Origin: Maribacter sp. 1_MG-2023
GTDB lineage: Bacteria > Bacteroidota > Bacteroidia > Flavobacteriales > Flavobacteriaceae
Direction of reading: 5' to 3'
NCBI RefSeq assembly: GCF_030547005.1
Contig: NZ_JAUOPN010000009.1
Location: 62,001 to 126,000, forward strand
DNA: 64,000 nt
The position numbers and the translations under genes are program-made. Under the pieces are notes generated by a model. It was not told where the DNA came from. It saw only the letters and a list, made by a program, of their open reading frames with translations, and did no database searches. Below, piece by piece: positions 44,403-52,492 of the stretch. The first letter of the stretch is position 1. Each line of letters opens with the position of its first letter.

Positions 44403-44570
44403 ATGAAAAACTTATTCACCCTTCAAAATTTAAAATTCGTATTAGGTTTCGCTACCGGTTTTATAATTTATGATGCCTTTGCAAAAGATGAAATCGACTG
44501 GATTAAAGCAATTGTAGTGGCTATTCTGTCAGTGGTTATCATGTTTGTAATTGATAGGCTTAAAAAATAG
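44403..44570 (+). CDS. Small membrane protein (55 residues)
   Basis: ATG at 44403 opens 55 codons (MKNLFTLQNLKFVLGFATGF first 20) ending in TAG. It has a hydrophobic start, a short polar middle (DAFAKDEIDWIK) and a second hydrophobic helix ending in IDRLKK, so two membrane helices in a hairpin. It lies 78 bases after the previous gene and 107 bases before the CstA gene. Coding status is plausible, function unknown. Confidence 0.55.
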   Translation: MKNLFTLQNLKFVLGFATGFIIYDAFAKDEIDWIKAIVVAILSVVIMFVIDRLKK

Positions 44571-44677
44571 AATTAAATTTGCTTGGACCTTAGGTTTGAA
44601 AATTCTTCTAACTCCCATACTGGTCACTAGTTAATGCAAATATTCAATTCATTTTATACCAAGTTTAAAACACCCTC

Positions 44678-46090
44678 ATGATTACATTTATTACCTCCAT
44701 GGTCTTATTGGTATTGGGTTATATCATCTACGGTAGATTTGTGGACAAAACATTTCAACCAAATGAAACAGAGGAAACTCCCGCACATACTATGGAAGAT
44801 GGGGTGGACTTTGTACCCATGAACAGTAATAGAAATGCTTTTATTCAAATTTTGAATATTGCAGGTGTAGGTCCCATTTTTGGTCCAATACTAGGTGCTC
44901 TATATGGTCCCATCGCATTTATTTGGATTGTGCTTGGGTCTATCTTTGCAGGTGCAGTGCATGATTACCTAACCGGTATGATCTCGTTACGTTTTGGTGG
45001 TGCACACTTACCGGCATTGGCATCTCGTTTTTTAGGGAAATCGTTTAGTCACGTTGTAAACTTCTTTGCGCTATTACTGCTAATTTTAGTAGGGACGGTT
45101 TTTGTAACTGCTCCAGCAAATATGATTAATGATGTTATAGGTTCAGAAACAAGCTATTTGACCATAGTACTTTTTGCCATATTCCTCTATTACATAGTTG
45201 CAACCTTATTACCAATAGATAAAATCATAGGTAAAATTTATCCTGTGCTTGGTTTGTTGCTCATATTAAGTGCCATTGGTATTTGCATAGGCATGTTCGT
45301 TGTAGGCAATCCTATTCCAGAGCTTACATTTCAAAATATGCATCCGCAGAACATACCTTATTTTCCGGTAATTTTCTTGACCATTTCATGTGGTGCCCTG
45401 TCAGGTTTTCATGCTACGCAATCTCCCATAATTTCACGTACCATCAATAATGAAAAAGATGGTAGAAAAGTGTTTTATGGTATGATGATACTTGAAGCCG
45501 CTATTGCCATGGTCTGGGCAGCGGCGTCTATGAGTATTTTAGATGGAGATTCTTTAAATGAGCTTTTGCAAAATGGCGGACCAACCGCTGTGGTGAATAA
45601 AATAGCTACCATTTCTTTAGGAACCATTGGTGGTACCATTGCCGTTTTAGGTGTAATCGTATTACCTATTACATCAGGAGACACTTCATTTAGAGCGGCA
45701 CGCATGATTATTGCAGATTATTTGAATATAGACCAGAAAGTATTGAAGAATAGATTTATGGTGGCTATTCCGCTCTTTATCGTTTCATTTATACTTACAA
45801 ATATGGATTTTCAACTATTATGGAGGTACTTTTCATGGGCAAATCAAGTAACTGCTGCCATTGCTCTTTGGATCGGTGCTGTATATTTATATCAAAAGAA
45901 AACGCATTATATCATTGCATTAGTTCCGGCATTTTTTATTACGTCCGTGGTTGGTTCTTATATTTTTTATGACCCTAATGTTGGTTTAGGATTGGACATT
46001 GAAATTTCTAATTGGATAGGTGTTGGAATTTCTACTGTACTAACAGTGTTATTTTTTAGAAAGTTGAAAGATGAAAAAAGTGCGACGTAA
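44678..46090 (+). CDS. cstA: Carbon starvation protein CstA (short form)
   Basis: The 470-residue protein has about 13 membrane helices with the CstA signatures IAGVGPIFGPILGALYG and FAGAVHDYLTGMISLR near residues 58-100, and CGALSGFHATQSPIISRTI near residue 240. CstA moves pyruvate or peptides under carbon shortage. At 470 residues it is of the short form (E. coli CstA is about 700). It stands alone after the accessory zone. Confidence 0.9.
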   Translation: MITFITSMVLLVLGYIIYGRFVDKTFQPNETEETPAHTMEDGVDFVPMNSNRNAFIQILNIAGVGPIFGPILGALYGPIAFIWIVLGSIFAGAVHDYLTGMISLRFGGAHLPALASRFLGKSFSHVVNFFALLLLILVGTVFVTAPANMINDVIGSETSYLTIVLFAIFLYYIVATLLPIDKIIGKIYPVLGLLLILSAIGICIGMFVVGNPIPELTFQNMHPQNIPYFPVIFLTISCGALSGFHATQSPIISRTINNEKDGRKVFYGMMILEAAIAMVWAAASMSILDGDSLNELLQNGGPTAVVNKIATISLGTIGGTIAVLGVIVLPITSGDTSFRAARMIIADYLNIDQKVLKNRFMVAIPLFIVSFILTNMDFQLLWRYFSWANQVTAAIALWIGAVYLYQKKTHYIIALVPAFFITSVVGSYIFYDPNVGLGLDIEISNWIGVGISTVLTVLFFRKLKDEKSAT

Positions 46091-46125
46091 TTACATGATA
46101 TTTTAATACCAACTAAACTTACAAT

Positions 46126-46668
46126 ATGAATAAAACTATTTTAGAATTTTTCAAAGAGATACTTACAATTATTGTTGGTATTTTGATAGCACTTTTTATC
46201 AATAATTGGAATGAAGATCAAAAAGATACAAAGTATATGAATAAAATCTTTGAATCAATGGAAAAGGAACTGAAGGAAACCAACGAAGACATTAAGAAAA
46301 AAATACCTCAACAGCAGACACTTATTGACACTTTAGGTTTTTACAAAAAGAATGATACAATTTCTATTTTCGATGTCATGATGAAAGTCAATGGGGTTCA
46401 AATTCCCCAAATTAGAATTAGTTCATGGAAAGCTATTTCTAGTTCAAAAATTGAATTGTTGGAATACGATAGAGTTTCTGCTTTGGTAAATATTGAAGAG
46501 CAAAAAGAGTTAATACTATCGAAAACGCAATATTTAATAAATTTCCTTTATCCAAATATAAAAGACACCAGTACTGACAAAAAAGAACTTGTAATGTTAA
46601 TGATGCAAGATATTATGGTTTCAGAAAAAGATTTACGAGAGGAAATTGAGATGGTCATTCAAGAGTAA
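46126..46668 (+). CDS. DUF6090-like membrane-anchored protein
   Basis: The 180-residue protein has an N-terminal membrane helix with ILTIIVGILIALFINNWNE, the mark of the DUF6090 group in flavobacteria, then a long alpha-helical periplasmic part (KELKETNEDIKKKIPQQQ and on). Function unknown. It follows CstA closely (35 bases) and precedes another small membrane gene, so they could be one unit. Confidence 0.7.
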   Translation: MNKTILEFFKEILTIIVGILIALFINNWNEDQKDTKYMNKIFESMEKELKETNEDIKKKIPQQQTLIDTLGFYKKNDTISIFDVMMKVNGVQIPQIRISSWKAISSSKIELLEYDRVSALVNIEEQKELILSKTQYLINFLYPNIKDTSTDKKELVMLMMQDIMVSEKDLREEIEMVIQE

Positions 46669-46697
46669 TGATCAAGTAAGCATACTCTCCGTAACAC

Positions 46698-47120
46698 TTG
46701 AACTTAAGATTTAAAGAGCATAAATTGATTAAAATACTTAAAAAGCTATCCTGGTTCATACTTTATATCCTGTTCAATGCAGTGCTATTTTTTATTGAAA
46801 TAAGTGTTTTATTTAAACGAAGTAATCAAAACTACCGTGGCAACAGTGGGTTAAATTCCGTAGATGATATTTTAGAAGCCTTTAATGCAATTTTTAGTGT
46901 CTTAGAAAGCATGGCAATGGTATTCTATTTATATTCAGCCATAGGTTTGGCAATTGTTGCTTTTATATTATTTATTCCTGTTCAGGTGTATTATATAAAT
47001 CGGAAATTTAAAAACAATAGTAAGAAGTATTGGTACAGTTTATTGGCATCCTTCGGTGTAGTAGTGCTATTGAAATTGTTGATGTATTCTTGGATGTATA
47101 TTGATATGAATTATTTGTAA
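46698..47120 (+). CDS. Three-helix membrane protein of unknown function
   Basis: The frame uses a TTG start at 46698 (no ATG until residue 73); the 140-residue product has three membrane helices (about 18-40, 75-97, 112-133) with a polar loop (SNQNYRGNSGLNSV). No family recognised. Starts 29 bases after the DUF6090-like gene. The start codon choice is uncertain; GC and codon use match the neighbours. Confidence 0.6.
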   Translation: MNLRFKEHKLIKILKKLSWFILYILFNAVLFFIEISVLFKRSNQNYRGNSGLNSVDDILEAFNAIFSVLESMAMVFYLYSAIGLAIVAFILFIPVQVYYINRKFKNNSKKYWYSLLASFGVVVLLKLLMYSWMYIDMNYL

Positions 47121-47165
47121 ACTTTTAAAGCAGACAGTTATAATAGCAACTTAAATAATTTAAGA

Positions 47166-47651
47166 ATGGACATCACTCAAGACTGGAAAAAGATACGAAC
47201 GCATTTCAATAAGAGTTTCAGTTCTAATTTTCATATTTCTGTTGCATCTGTAGACGCAGAGAATAACCCTACGGTTACTCCCATCGGGTCCTTGTTTTTA
47301 AACGATAATTAAACAGGATTTTATTTTGAAAAGTTCCCTAAGAAATTACCGTTACACGCAAAAACGAATAATAATGTATGTCTACTTGGGGTCAATAGTA
47401 GTCGGTTCTTTTGGCTTGGTGCATTGTTCAAAGAAAAGTTTTCAGACTATCCGGGTGTAAAATTATACGGAGAGCTTGGCGAAAGAAGATTAGCGACCGA
47501 AAAAGAAACAAAACGACTGAACAGAAGAATGCGGATGACTAAAGGCTTAAAAGGAAACACCTATCTATGGGGTAAGATGGAATATGTACGTGATATCATC
47601 TTTGTAAAGGCTGAGATGATAAATCTTGGTAAAATGACATCAGAATTATAA
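47166..47651 (+). pseudogene. PNPOx-like gene with one in-frame stop
   Basis: The frame starts with ATG at 47166 (MDITQDWKKIRTHFNKSF), shows the PNPOx-like HISVASVDAENNPTVTPIGS, and hits TAA at codon 49 (47310). It then continues in the same frame TGFYFEKFPKKLPLHAK, GVNSSRFFWLG, up to TAA at 47649. A one-base change from CAA (Gln) to TAA would restore a continuous 161-residue protein. The stretch from 47424 onwards has its own ATG but lacks the N-terminal part. Confidence 0.75.
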
Positions 47652-47733
47652 AACAATAATATAATAACCATTTGAATGGCTTTAACACCAATATGATTAC
47701 GGATTAAAACATTCAACTAAAACAAAAATAATA

Positions 47734-48156
47734 TTGAAACAAAGCATAGCACGTATAGCACTAGTAGTAGAGGACTACGATAAAGCCATTAATTTTTATA
47801 CCAATAAACTTGATTTTTTACTTGTAGAAGATACGGACTTGGGCGATGGTAAACGTTGGGTTATTGTGGCACCACAAGGATCAAGAGATTGTTCTTTGGT
47901 ACTGTCAAAGGCAGATGATGAAAAACAGCTGGCAAGTGTTGGAAATCAAACAGGTGGTCGCGTATTCTTGTTTTTGTATACTGATGACTTTTGGAGGGAC
48001 TATTACAAAATGATGGAACGTAAAATTAAATTTGTGCGTTCACCAGAAAAAATGCCTTATGGTATGGTAGCAGTTTTTGAGGATTTATACGGCAACATGT
48101 GGGATTTACTTCAGCCTATTGAAAATCTAAAACAACAGCAGCAACAGCAACAATAA
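47734..48156 (+). CDS. VOC-family protein with poly-Gln C-terminus
   Basis: The 140-residue protein has a TTG start and one glyoxalase/VOC module: IARIALVVEDYDKAINFYTNK, LVEDTDLGDGKRWVIVAPQG, and FEDLYGNMWDLLQP with the final metal-type residue. The last eight residues are KQQQQQQQ from CAA/CAG codons, a repeat-like tail that may have grown by slippage. The product is cytosolic. Typical activities include isomerase, lyase or resistance functions; none can be chosen. Confidence 0.8.
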   Translation: MKQSIARIALVVEDYDKAINFYTNKLDFLLVEDTDLGDGKRWVIVAPQGSRDCSLVLSKADDEKQLASVGNQTGGRVFLFLYTDDFWRDYYKMMERKIKFVRSPEKMPYGMVAVFEDLYGNMWDLLQPIENLKQQQQQQQ

Positions 48157-48393
48157 GTTGGTCATTTTATCACTGCGAAAAGATGTGGAAATCTTTTAAA
48201 AAATACTCAATTTCAAGTATAAAAAACCCTTATCGGATTCTAGTAGTTCATTGAATCTTTTTAATGCTAAAACTTATTATGCGGTATAGGGAAATCTGAA
48301 ATACGAGAAAGTGAAATTGTAATTACCGACTATCCTTTTGAGCCATCGATAGCCTATTCTAAAACACTGATTTCTGAAAGTGATATCGAAGGT

Positions 48394-48807
48394 ATGTCGG
48401 TTGATTTCGGAGTGTGTAAAGTCTATATCGAAAGCGATATCATATTTGTTTCGTCAGAACATAAAGAACGATTGAAGCAGTTTGCTGAAAGTAACAATAT
48501 TAGACTTATACCTCAAAGTTGGAACTGGGATTGGATTCTAGAGCCTTATCTAGATACCGAATTTACCAAGGAAAACGAAGAACGTTGTTTAGCAAGACTC
48601 ATAGAAAATGGTTTCTCACTAACCGAAATCGATGACATTAGAAACGAAGTAAAAGAACAGATGTATACCTATAATTTTGACACCATGTTGTGGGATTGGT
48701 GCAGTCTAGGTTTATCTGATGTTCTTTCTGCTATGCGAGCTAAGTATTCTCAAGATGAGTTTAAAGAGTTTTACAAAAGAGCATTGGAGATTGAAAAGCG
48801 TACATGA
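48394..48807 (+). CDS. Unrecognised protein, probably N-terminally incomplete
   Basis: The 137-residue frame starts at the first ATG but the same frame is open and protein-like 41 codons upstream (to 48271, after TAA at 48268): SEIVITDYPFEPSIAYSKTL fits a globular protein and leads without a break into the annotated part (WNWDWILEPYLDTEFT, YNFDTMLWDWCSLG). No ATG, GTG or TTG is in that extension, suggesting that the true start has been lost. I do not recognise the family; Trp-rich helical C-terminus. Confidence 0.55.
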   Translation: MSVDFGVCKVYIESDIIFVSSEHKERLKQFAESNNIRLIPQSWNWDWILEPYLDTEFTKENEERCLARLIENGFSLTEIDDIRNEVKEQMYTYNFDTMLWDWCSLGLSDVLSAMRAKYSQDEFKEFYKRALEIEKRT

Positions 48808-48842
48808 ATCAGTACAGTATTTCAACTCAAATAAATTCAAAT

Positions 48843-48878
48843 AAAAAGGCAAAAGTCTACATCGGTTTTTGCCTTTTT
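48843..48878. terminator. Bidirectional terminator
   Basis: A 12-bp stem (AAAAAGGCAAAA against TTTTGCCTTTTT) with a 12-base loop lies between convergent genes with stops at 48807 and 48901. T-runs follow on both strands. Confidence 0.8.
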
Positions 48879-48900
48879 TACTCGTATATAAATATATGAT

Positions 48901-49377
48901 TTAGCGTAGACAAGATTTTAGCATCCAAATTAATTTTTCTTGACCAGATATTAAATCACTTACTAAAGAAGCAGTTCCTTCATCATTGTTATCAGAAGAC
49001 AAAGCTATAATTTCTCTTTCTTGAATTAATAACTCGTTCAGGTTATCTATAATTAAAGAAACACCAGTAGCACCGTCAGTTACTCCTATAATACCTCTAA
49101 TAGTCTTATGTTCTAAATAATCTTCGAATGTATGTAAAGGTTGTTGTTCTAAGGTTAAAATACGTTCGGCTATTTCATCAATTGTTTCATTTGCCTCTGT
49201 ATATAATTCTTCAAATTTCTCATGTAGTAGAAAGAAGTTACTACCTTTTACATTCCAATGCATTCCTCTCAAGTTCATATAATGAATTTGATAATCTGCT
49301 AAAAGAATGTTCAGTTTGGTACTGATAGCTATTTTATAATCTTGGTCTAATCCTAATTTAAGTTCTAAAGTTTCCAT
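48901..49377 (-). CDS. dps: Dps-type DNA-binding ferritin
   Basis: The 158-residue protein has the Dps ferroxidase set: H40 (MHWNVKG), H52 (LHEKFEEL), D67 and E71 (TIDEIAERI), on neighbouring subunits of a dodecamer that oxidises iron with peroxide and protects DNA. Length fits. Upstream, within 195 bases, two palindromes (49415-49427 and 49434-49447) may be operators for a stress regulator. Confidence 0.9.
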   Translation of the reverse strand: METLELKLGLDQDYKIAISTKLNILLADYQIHYMNLRGMHWNVKGSNFFLLHEKFEELYTEANETIDEIAERILTLEQQPLHTFEDYLEHKTIRGIIGVTDGATGVSLIIDNLNELLIQEREIIALSSDNNDEGTASLVSDLISGQEKLIWMLKSCLR

Positions 49378-49414
49378 AAGTCTATTGTTTTAATTTCTTG
49401 ATGTAAAATTACGC

Positions 49415-49447
49415 ACAAAGCCTTTGTATAAGGGTAACAAAGGTTAC
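49415..49447. promoter_or_regulatory. Palindrome pair upstream of dps
   Basis: ACAAAG-C-CTTTGT (49415-49427) is followed six bases on by GTAAC-AAAG-GTTAC (49434-49447). Both lie 38-70 bases before the Dps start on the minus strand, a place where OxyR, PerR or Fur-like repressors bind. No regulator can be named. Confidence 0.4.
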
Positions 49448-49572
49448 ACAAGCAATACGTTTTACCTATGCAACTATTGAATTTAAATAATGATAATACT
49501 TGCCTTTTAGGGTAATTGTAGTTCACGAAATAGATTCGTAAATTAGGAAGGCAAAAATGACAACTTATACGT

Positions 49573-50472
49573 ATGCAAATTCCTGAAATCCCCAATCTTA
49601 TACACTACGCCATTCCGTTTTTTACGGTGACCGTAATTCTAGAAGTTATTCTATCGGTTAAAGTGAAACTCCATGATTATGAGTTTAAAGACGCCGGTAC
49701 TTCTATTCTTATGGGTTTGGGCAATGTGGCAATTGGTTTGGTAACCAAAGGCATTGCGCTAGGCTTCTTTTATCTATTGTATAATTTTTATCATCTTTTT
49801 GAAATTCCCTTTGCCTGGTGGTCTTGGTTGATTTTACTTTTTGCAGAAGATTTATGCTATTACTGGTTTCATAGAACTAGCCATGTCAGCCGTTTTTTTT
49901 GGGCGAGCCATGTGGTGCATCATTCCTCTAAAAATTATAATTTAAGCACTGCATTACGACAGTCATGGTCTGGTGGATTTTATACCTTCATATTTTGGAC
50001 TCCGTTAGTGCTTATCGGTTTTCATCCTGTAATGATTTTGGTACAGATGTCAGTCAGTCTAATCTATCAATATTGGATACATACAGAAATGATCAAGAAA
50101 ATGCCCAAGTGGTTCGAAGCCATTTTTAATACACCCAGTCACCACAGGGTACACCATGCTACTAATCCGCAGTATTTAGATAGAAATCATGCTGGAGTAT
50201 TTATTATTTGGGATAGGTTGTTCGGCACCTTCGAACCAGAAGTTGAAAAGCCTGTTTATGGTTTAGTAGCGAACATAAATACCTATAACCCTATTAAAAT
50301 TGCCTTTGCAGAATGGTACAAGATGTTAGGCGATTTCTTCACATCAAAAACCTCATTGGTAAATAGGTTCAAATACCTAACAAAACCACCAGGCTGGAAA
50401 CATGATGGTACAAGTATTCTTTCTACAGATTTAAGAAGAGAGTGGGAAGAGCAGAGGAACATTGACAGTTAA
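49573..50472 (+). CDS. Sterol desaturase/fatty-acid hydroxylase-family protein
   Basis: The 299-residue protein has three membrane segments or more (about 13-30, 45-75, 83-97, 135-155) and all His motifs of the di-iron hydroxylases: HRTSH (100-104), HVVHH (113-117) and HHRVHH (190-195). These enzymes use O2 to hydroxylate lipids or sterol-like molecules. Divergent to Dps, with a 195-base spacer; independent of the DUF998 gene that follows. Confidence 0.9.
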   Translation: MQIPEIPNLIHYAIPFFTVTVILEVILSVKVKLHDYEFKDAGTSILMGLGNVAIGLVTKGIALGFFYLLYNFYHLFEIPFAWWSWLILLFAEDLCYYWFHRTSHVSRFFWASHVVHHSSKNYNLSTALRQSWSGGFYTFIFWTPLVLIGFHPVMILVQMSVSLIYQYWIHTEMIKKMPKWFEAIFNTPSHHRVHHATNPQYLDRNHAGVFIIWDRLFGTFEPEVEKPVYGLVANINTYNPIKIAFAEWYKMLGDFFTSKTSLVNRFKYLTKPPGWKHDGTSILSTDLRREWEEQRNIDS

Positions 50473-50562
50473 TTTTTTTGAATACTTTTTTTCTCGGTTT
50501 TTTATTCCTTGGTGATGTAACAATCGTGTTGATTAGTCGTCATACCATCAACCACCAGAAGA

Positions 50563-51195
50563 ATGACCAATAAATTAGTAGCATACTTAGGAATTTTAGG
50601 AGTAAGTTTATTTGCGATAGCCGCCATCGTTGGTCCATTATTAATAGAAGACTACAGTGTAGTAAGTCAGTACATAAGTGAATCTTTTGCGTCTAATACT
50701 GAATTTGGTCAGTATTTGCAGTACTTCGGATATGTGCCTAGCGGAATTCTCATTACCATTTTCTGTTTTAGTGCCCCCAAAAAACTACCAAGTTCCAAAT
50801 TGATAGTAGCCGGTTTTTTCGGATTGGCATTATTCTACGGATTGGGTACTGTATTAGTCGGATTTTTTCCGTGTGATGCAGGCTGCCCAACAGATGTCAT
50901 AGATTCTAGCCTATCGCAATTAATACATAATGCCATGGGATCGCTAACCTATATTTTTCTACCGATTTGTATTATCGCAATCGGACTCGGATTAAAGAAA
51001 ATGGAAGGCTATAATAGATTGTCGCAAATAGCAATGGCTACGGCTATCATCAGCGGAATTTTTATATTCATATTATTCTCCAATCCAGAATCAGATTACC
51101 GCGGCGTTTTACAACGAATTATAGAAACCTCGTTTATTACTTTTATGGTGTCAATTGCTATGGCTATTAAAAATGGTACGATAGCAGAAAAATAG
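50563..51195 (+). CDS. DUF998 membrane protein
   Basis: The 210-residue protein has six membrane helices and the DUF998 start (YSVVSQYISES, near residue 28) and GFFPCDAGCPTD between helices 3 and 4, with paired Cys. Function unknown. It lies 90 bases after the sterol-desaturase-like gene on the same strand. Confidence 0.85.
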   Translation: MTNKLVAYLGILGVSLFAIAAIVGPLLIEDYSVVSQYISESFASNTEFGQYLQYFGYVPSGILITIFCFSAPKKLPSSKLIVAGFFGLALFYGLGTVLVGFFPCDAGCPTDVIDSSLSQLIHNAMGSLTYIFLPICIIAIGLGLKKMEGYNRLSQIAMATAIISGIFIFILFSNPESDYRGVLQRIIETSFITFMVSIAMAIKNGTIAEK

Positions 51196-51242
51196 TATCT
51201 CTTTTAGTTTTAAGCCATTAGCGCTATTAATCTTAAATTATT

Positions 51243-51250
51243 TATTTTTG
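51243..51250 (+). promoter_or_regulatory. Bacteroidota-type -7 element
   Basis: TATTTTTG matches TAnnTTTG and is 24 bases before the ATG of the OmpA-type lipoprotein. No -33 TTG at the ideal distance. Confidence 0.4.
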
Positions 51251-51273
51251 AGTACCATTAACGATACTTAAAT

Positions 51274-52341
51274 ATGAAAAAATTAAGCTTCTTACTAGTC
51301 ATTATTGTGTTTACAATTTCATGTAAATCTGATAAAAAGGTTGAAGAGAAAAATGAGGAGGTAATAGCACCTACAACAGAAGATGTTGAAATAAAACAAG
51401 AAGCTAAAGAACCAAATACTGATAAGCCAAAGGACGAATTATTTACAGATAATTTCGATTGGACTGTAATACCTGTATCGTCTGTTCATATAGGCGAGTT
51501 TCCTTACATGTCACCACCTAAAGGTTTCTTTGTAAAAACAAAACAAGGGAAACCGGCAAAAGACGGAATGACCAAGTTTTCTGAATTTGGTAAGTTAATG
51601 ATGTATACAGGCGAAGCGTTTTATAATGCCGAAGGAAAAATGGCAAAAATGCTTTATGGAATGGCAGAAAAAGGTAAAGCTTTCAACAAATTGATATTTG
51701 ATAAGAGTGTGGATGATTATTTGGAAAGTATAGGTGCAGAATTGATATTTAAAGGAAGTGTACCTAGAAAAAAAATGTATGCACTTGATAAAATAGACCC
51801 AATGGCACAGAGCGATTATATTGTTGGTCGTGCCTATAATAGTGATCCAATTAGGCATTACGCATTAAATCACAAAAGCGGTAAAATAATGTTTCAGGTT
51901 TGGTCTAACAAGTATGGGGCAGAGGTAGGAGTTGTTGAATTAGAAGACTTTGTGCAAACAATTAAAGCACCTACGGCATCTGAAATGAAAGAGGATATAG
52001 ATACAAATGGTAAAGCTATTTTAAATATAAATTTTGATACGGACAAGGCATCTTTAAAACCAGATGCTCTAGAAATTATAGATAATATATTTATTCTACT
52101 GGATACCAACCCAGATTTAAAATTATCTATAGAAGGACATACGGATAACACGGGAACAGATGAAAGAAATAAGGAGTTATCCAAACAAAGAGCAAATACG
52201 GTAATGTATGCTTTAGCGGGTAAGGGAATTGATATTTCACGATTAAAAGCAGAAGGTTTTGGGTCCGAAAAACAAATGGTCGTAAATGATAGTGATGAAA
52301 ACAAGGCTAAAAATAGACGAGTAGAATTAGTGAAGATGTAA
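51274..52341 (+). CDS. OmpA-family lipoprotein
   Basis: The 355-residue protein has a lipobox (VFTISCKS, Cys17), a Lys/Glu/Asn linker (about 20-55), an N-terminal beta-rich part of unknown nature (about 60-240) and a C-terminal OmpA-like peptidoglycan-binding domain: LNINFDTDKASLKPDA, IEGHTDNTGTDERN, LSKQRANTV and NRRVELV, with the Asp and Arg that hold diaminopimelate. It probably anchors the outer membrane to the wall. Confidence 0.9.
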   Translation: MKKLSFLLVIIVFTISCKSDKKVEEKNEEVIAPTTEDVEIKQEAKEPNTDKPKDELFTDNFDWTVIPVSSVHIGEFPYMSPPKGFFVKTKQGKPAKDGMTKFSEFGKLMMYTGEAFYNAEGKMAKMLYGMAEKGKAFNKLIFDKSVDDYLESIGAELIFKGSVPRKKMYALDKIDPMAQSDYIVGRAYNSDPIRHYALNHKSGKIMFQVWSNKYGAEVGVVELEDFVQTIKAPTASEMKEDIDTNGKAILNINFDTDKASLKPDALEIIDNIFILLDTNPDLKLSIEGHTDNTGTDERNKELSKQRANTVMYALAGKGIDISRLKAEGFGSEKQMVVNDSDENKAKNRRVELVKM

Positions 52342-52441
52342 TTTATACTGAATAAAATACAAAGTAATAAGTACAAAGTTCAAAGCGCTCTAAGCTTAGT
52401 TGAATTGAACTTGTTCCAAAAGAACAGATAGCCATGCTGGC

Positions 52442-52492
52442 TATGACATTCTAAAATGGTCACTGAGCGAAGTGACAACCAACAACCAACAA
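52442..52492. repeat. Short copy of the dispersed intergenic repeat
   Basis: TCACTGAGCGAAGTGA at 52460-52475, with a CAACCAACAACCAACAAC run directly after it, ends at the stop of the amidohydrolase gene at 52493. The same order is seen at 36865-36912 before the stop of the methyltransferase gene. Confidence 0.7.

Noticed and set aside
47424-47651. Independent 75-residue gene
   Set aside because: It is the C-terminal part of the PNPOx-like frame that starts at 47166 and is interrupted by TAA; better called a pseudogene fragment.
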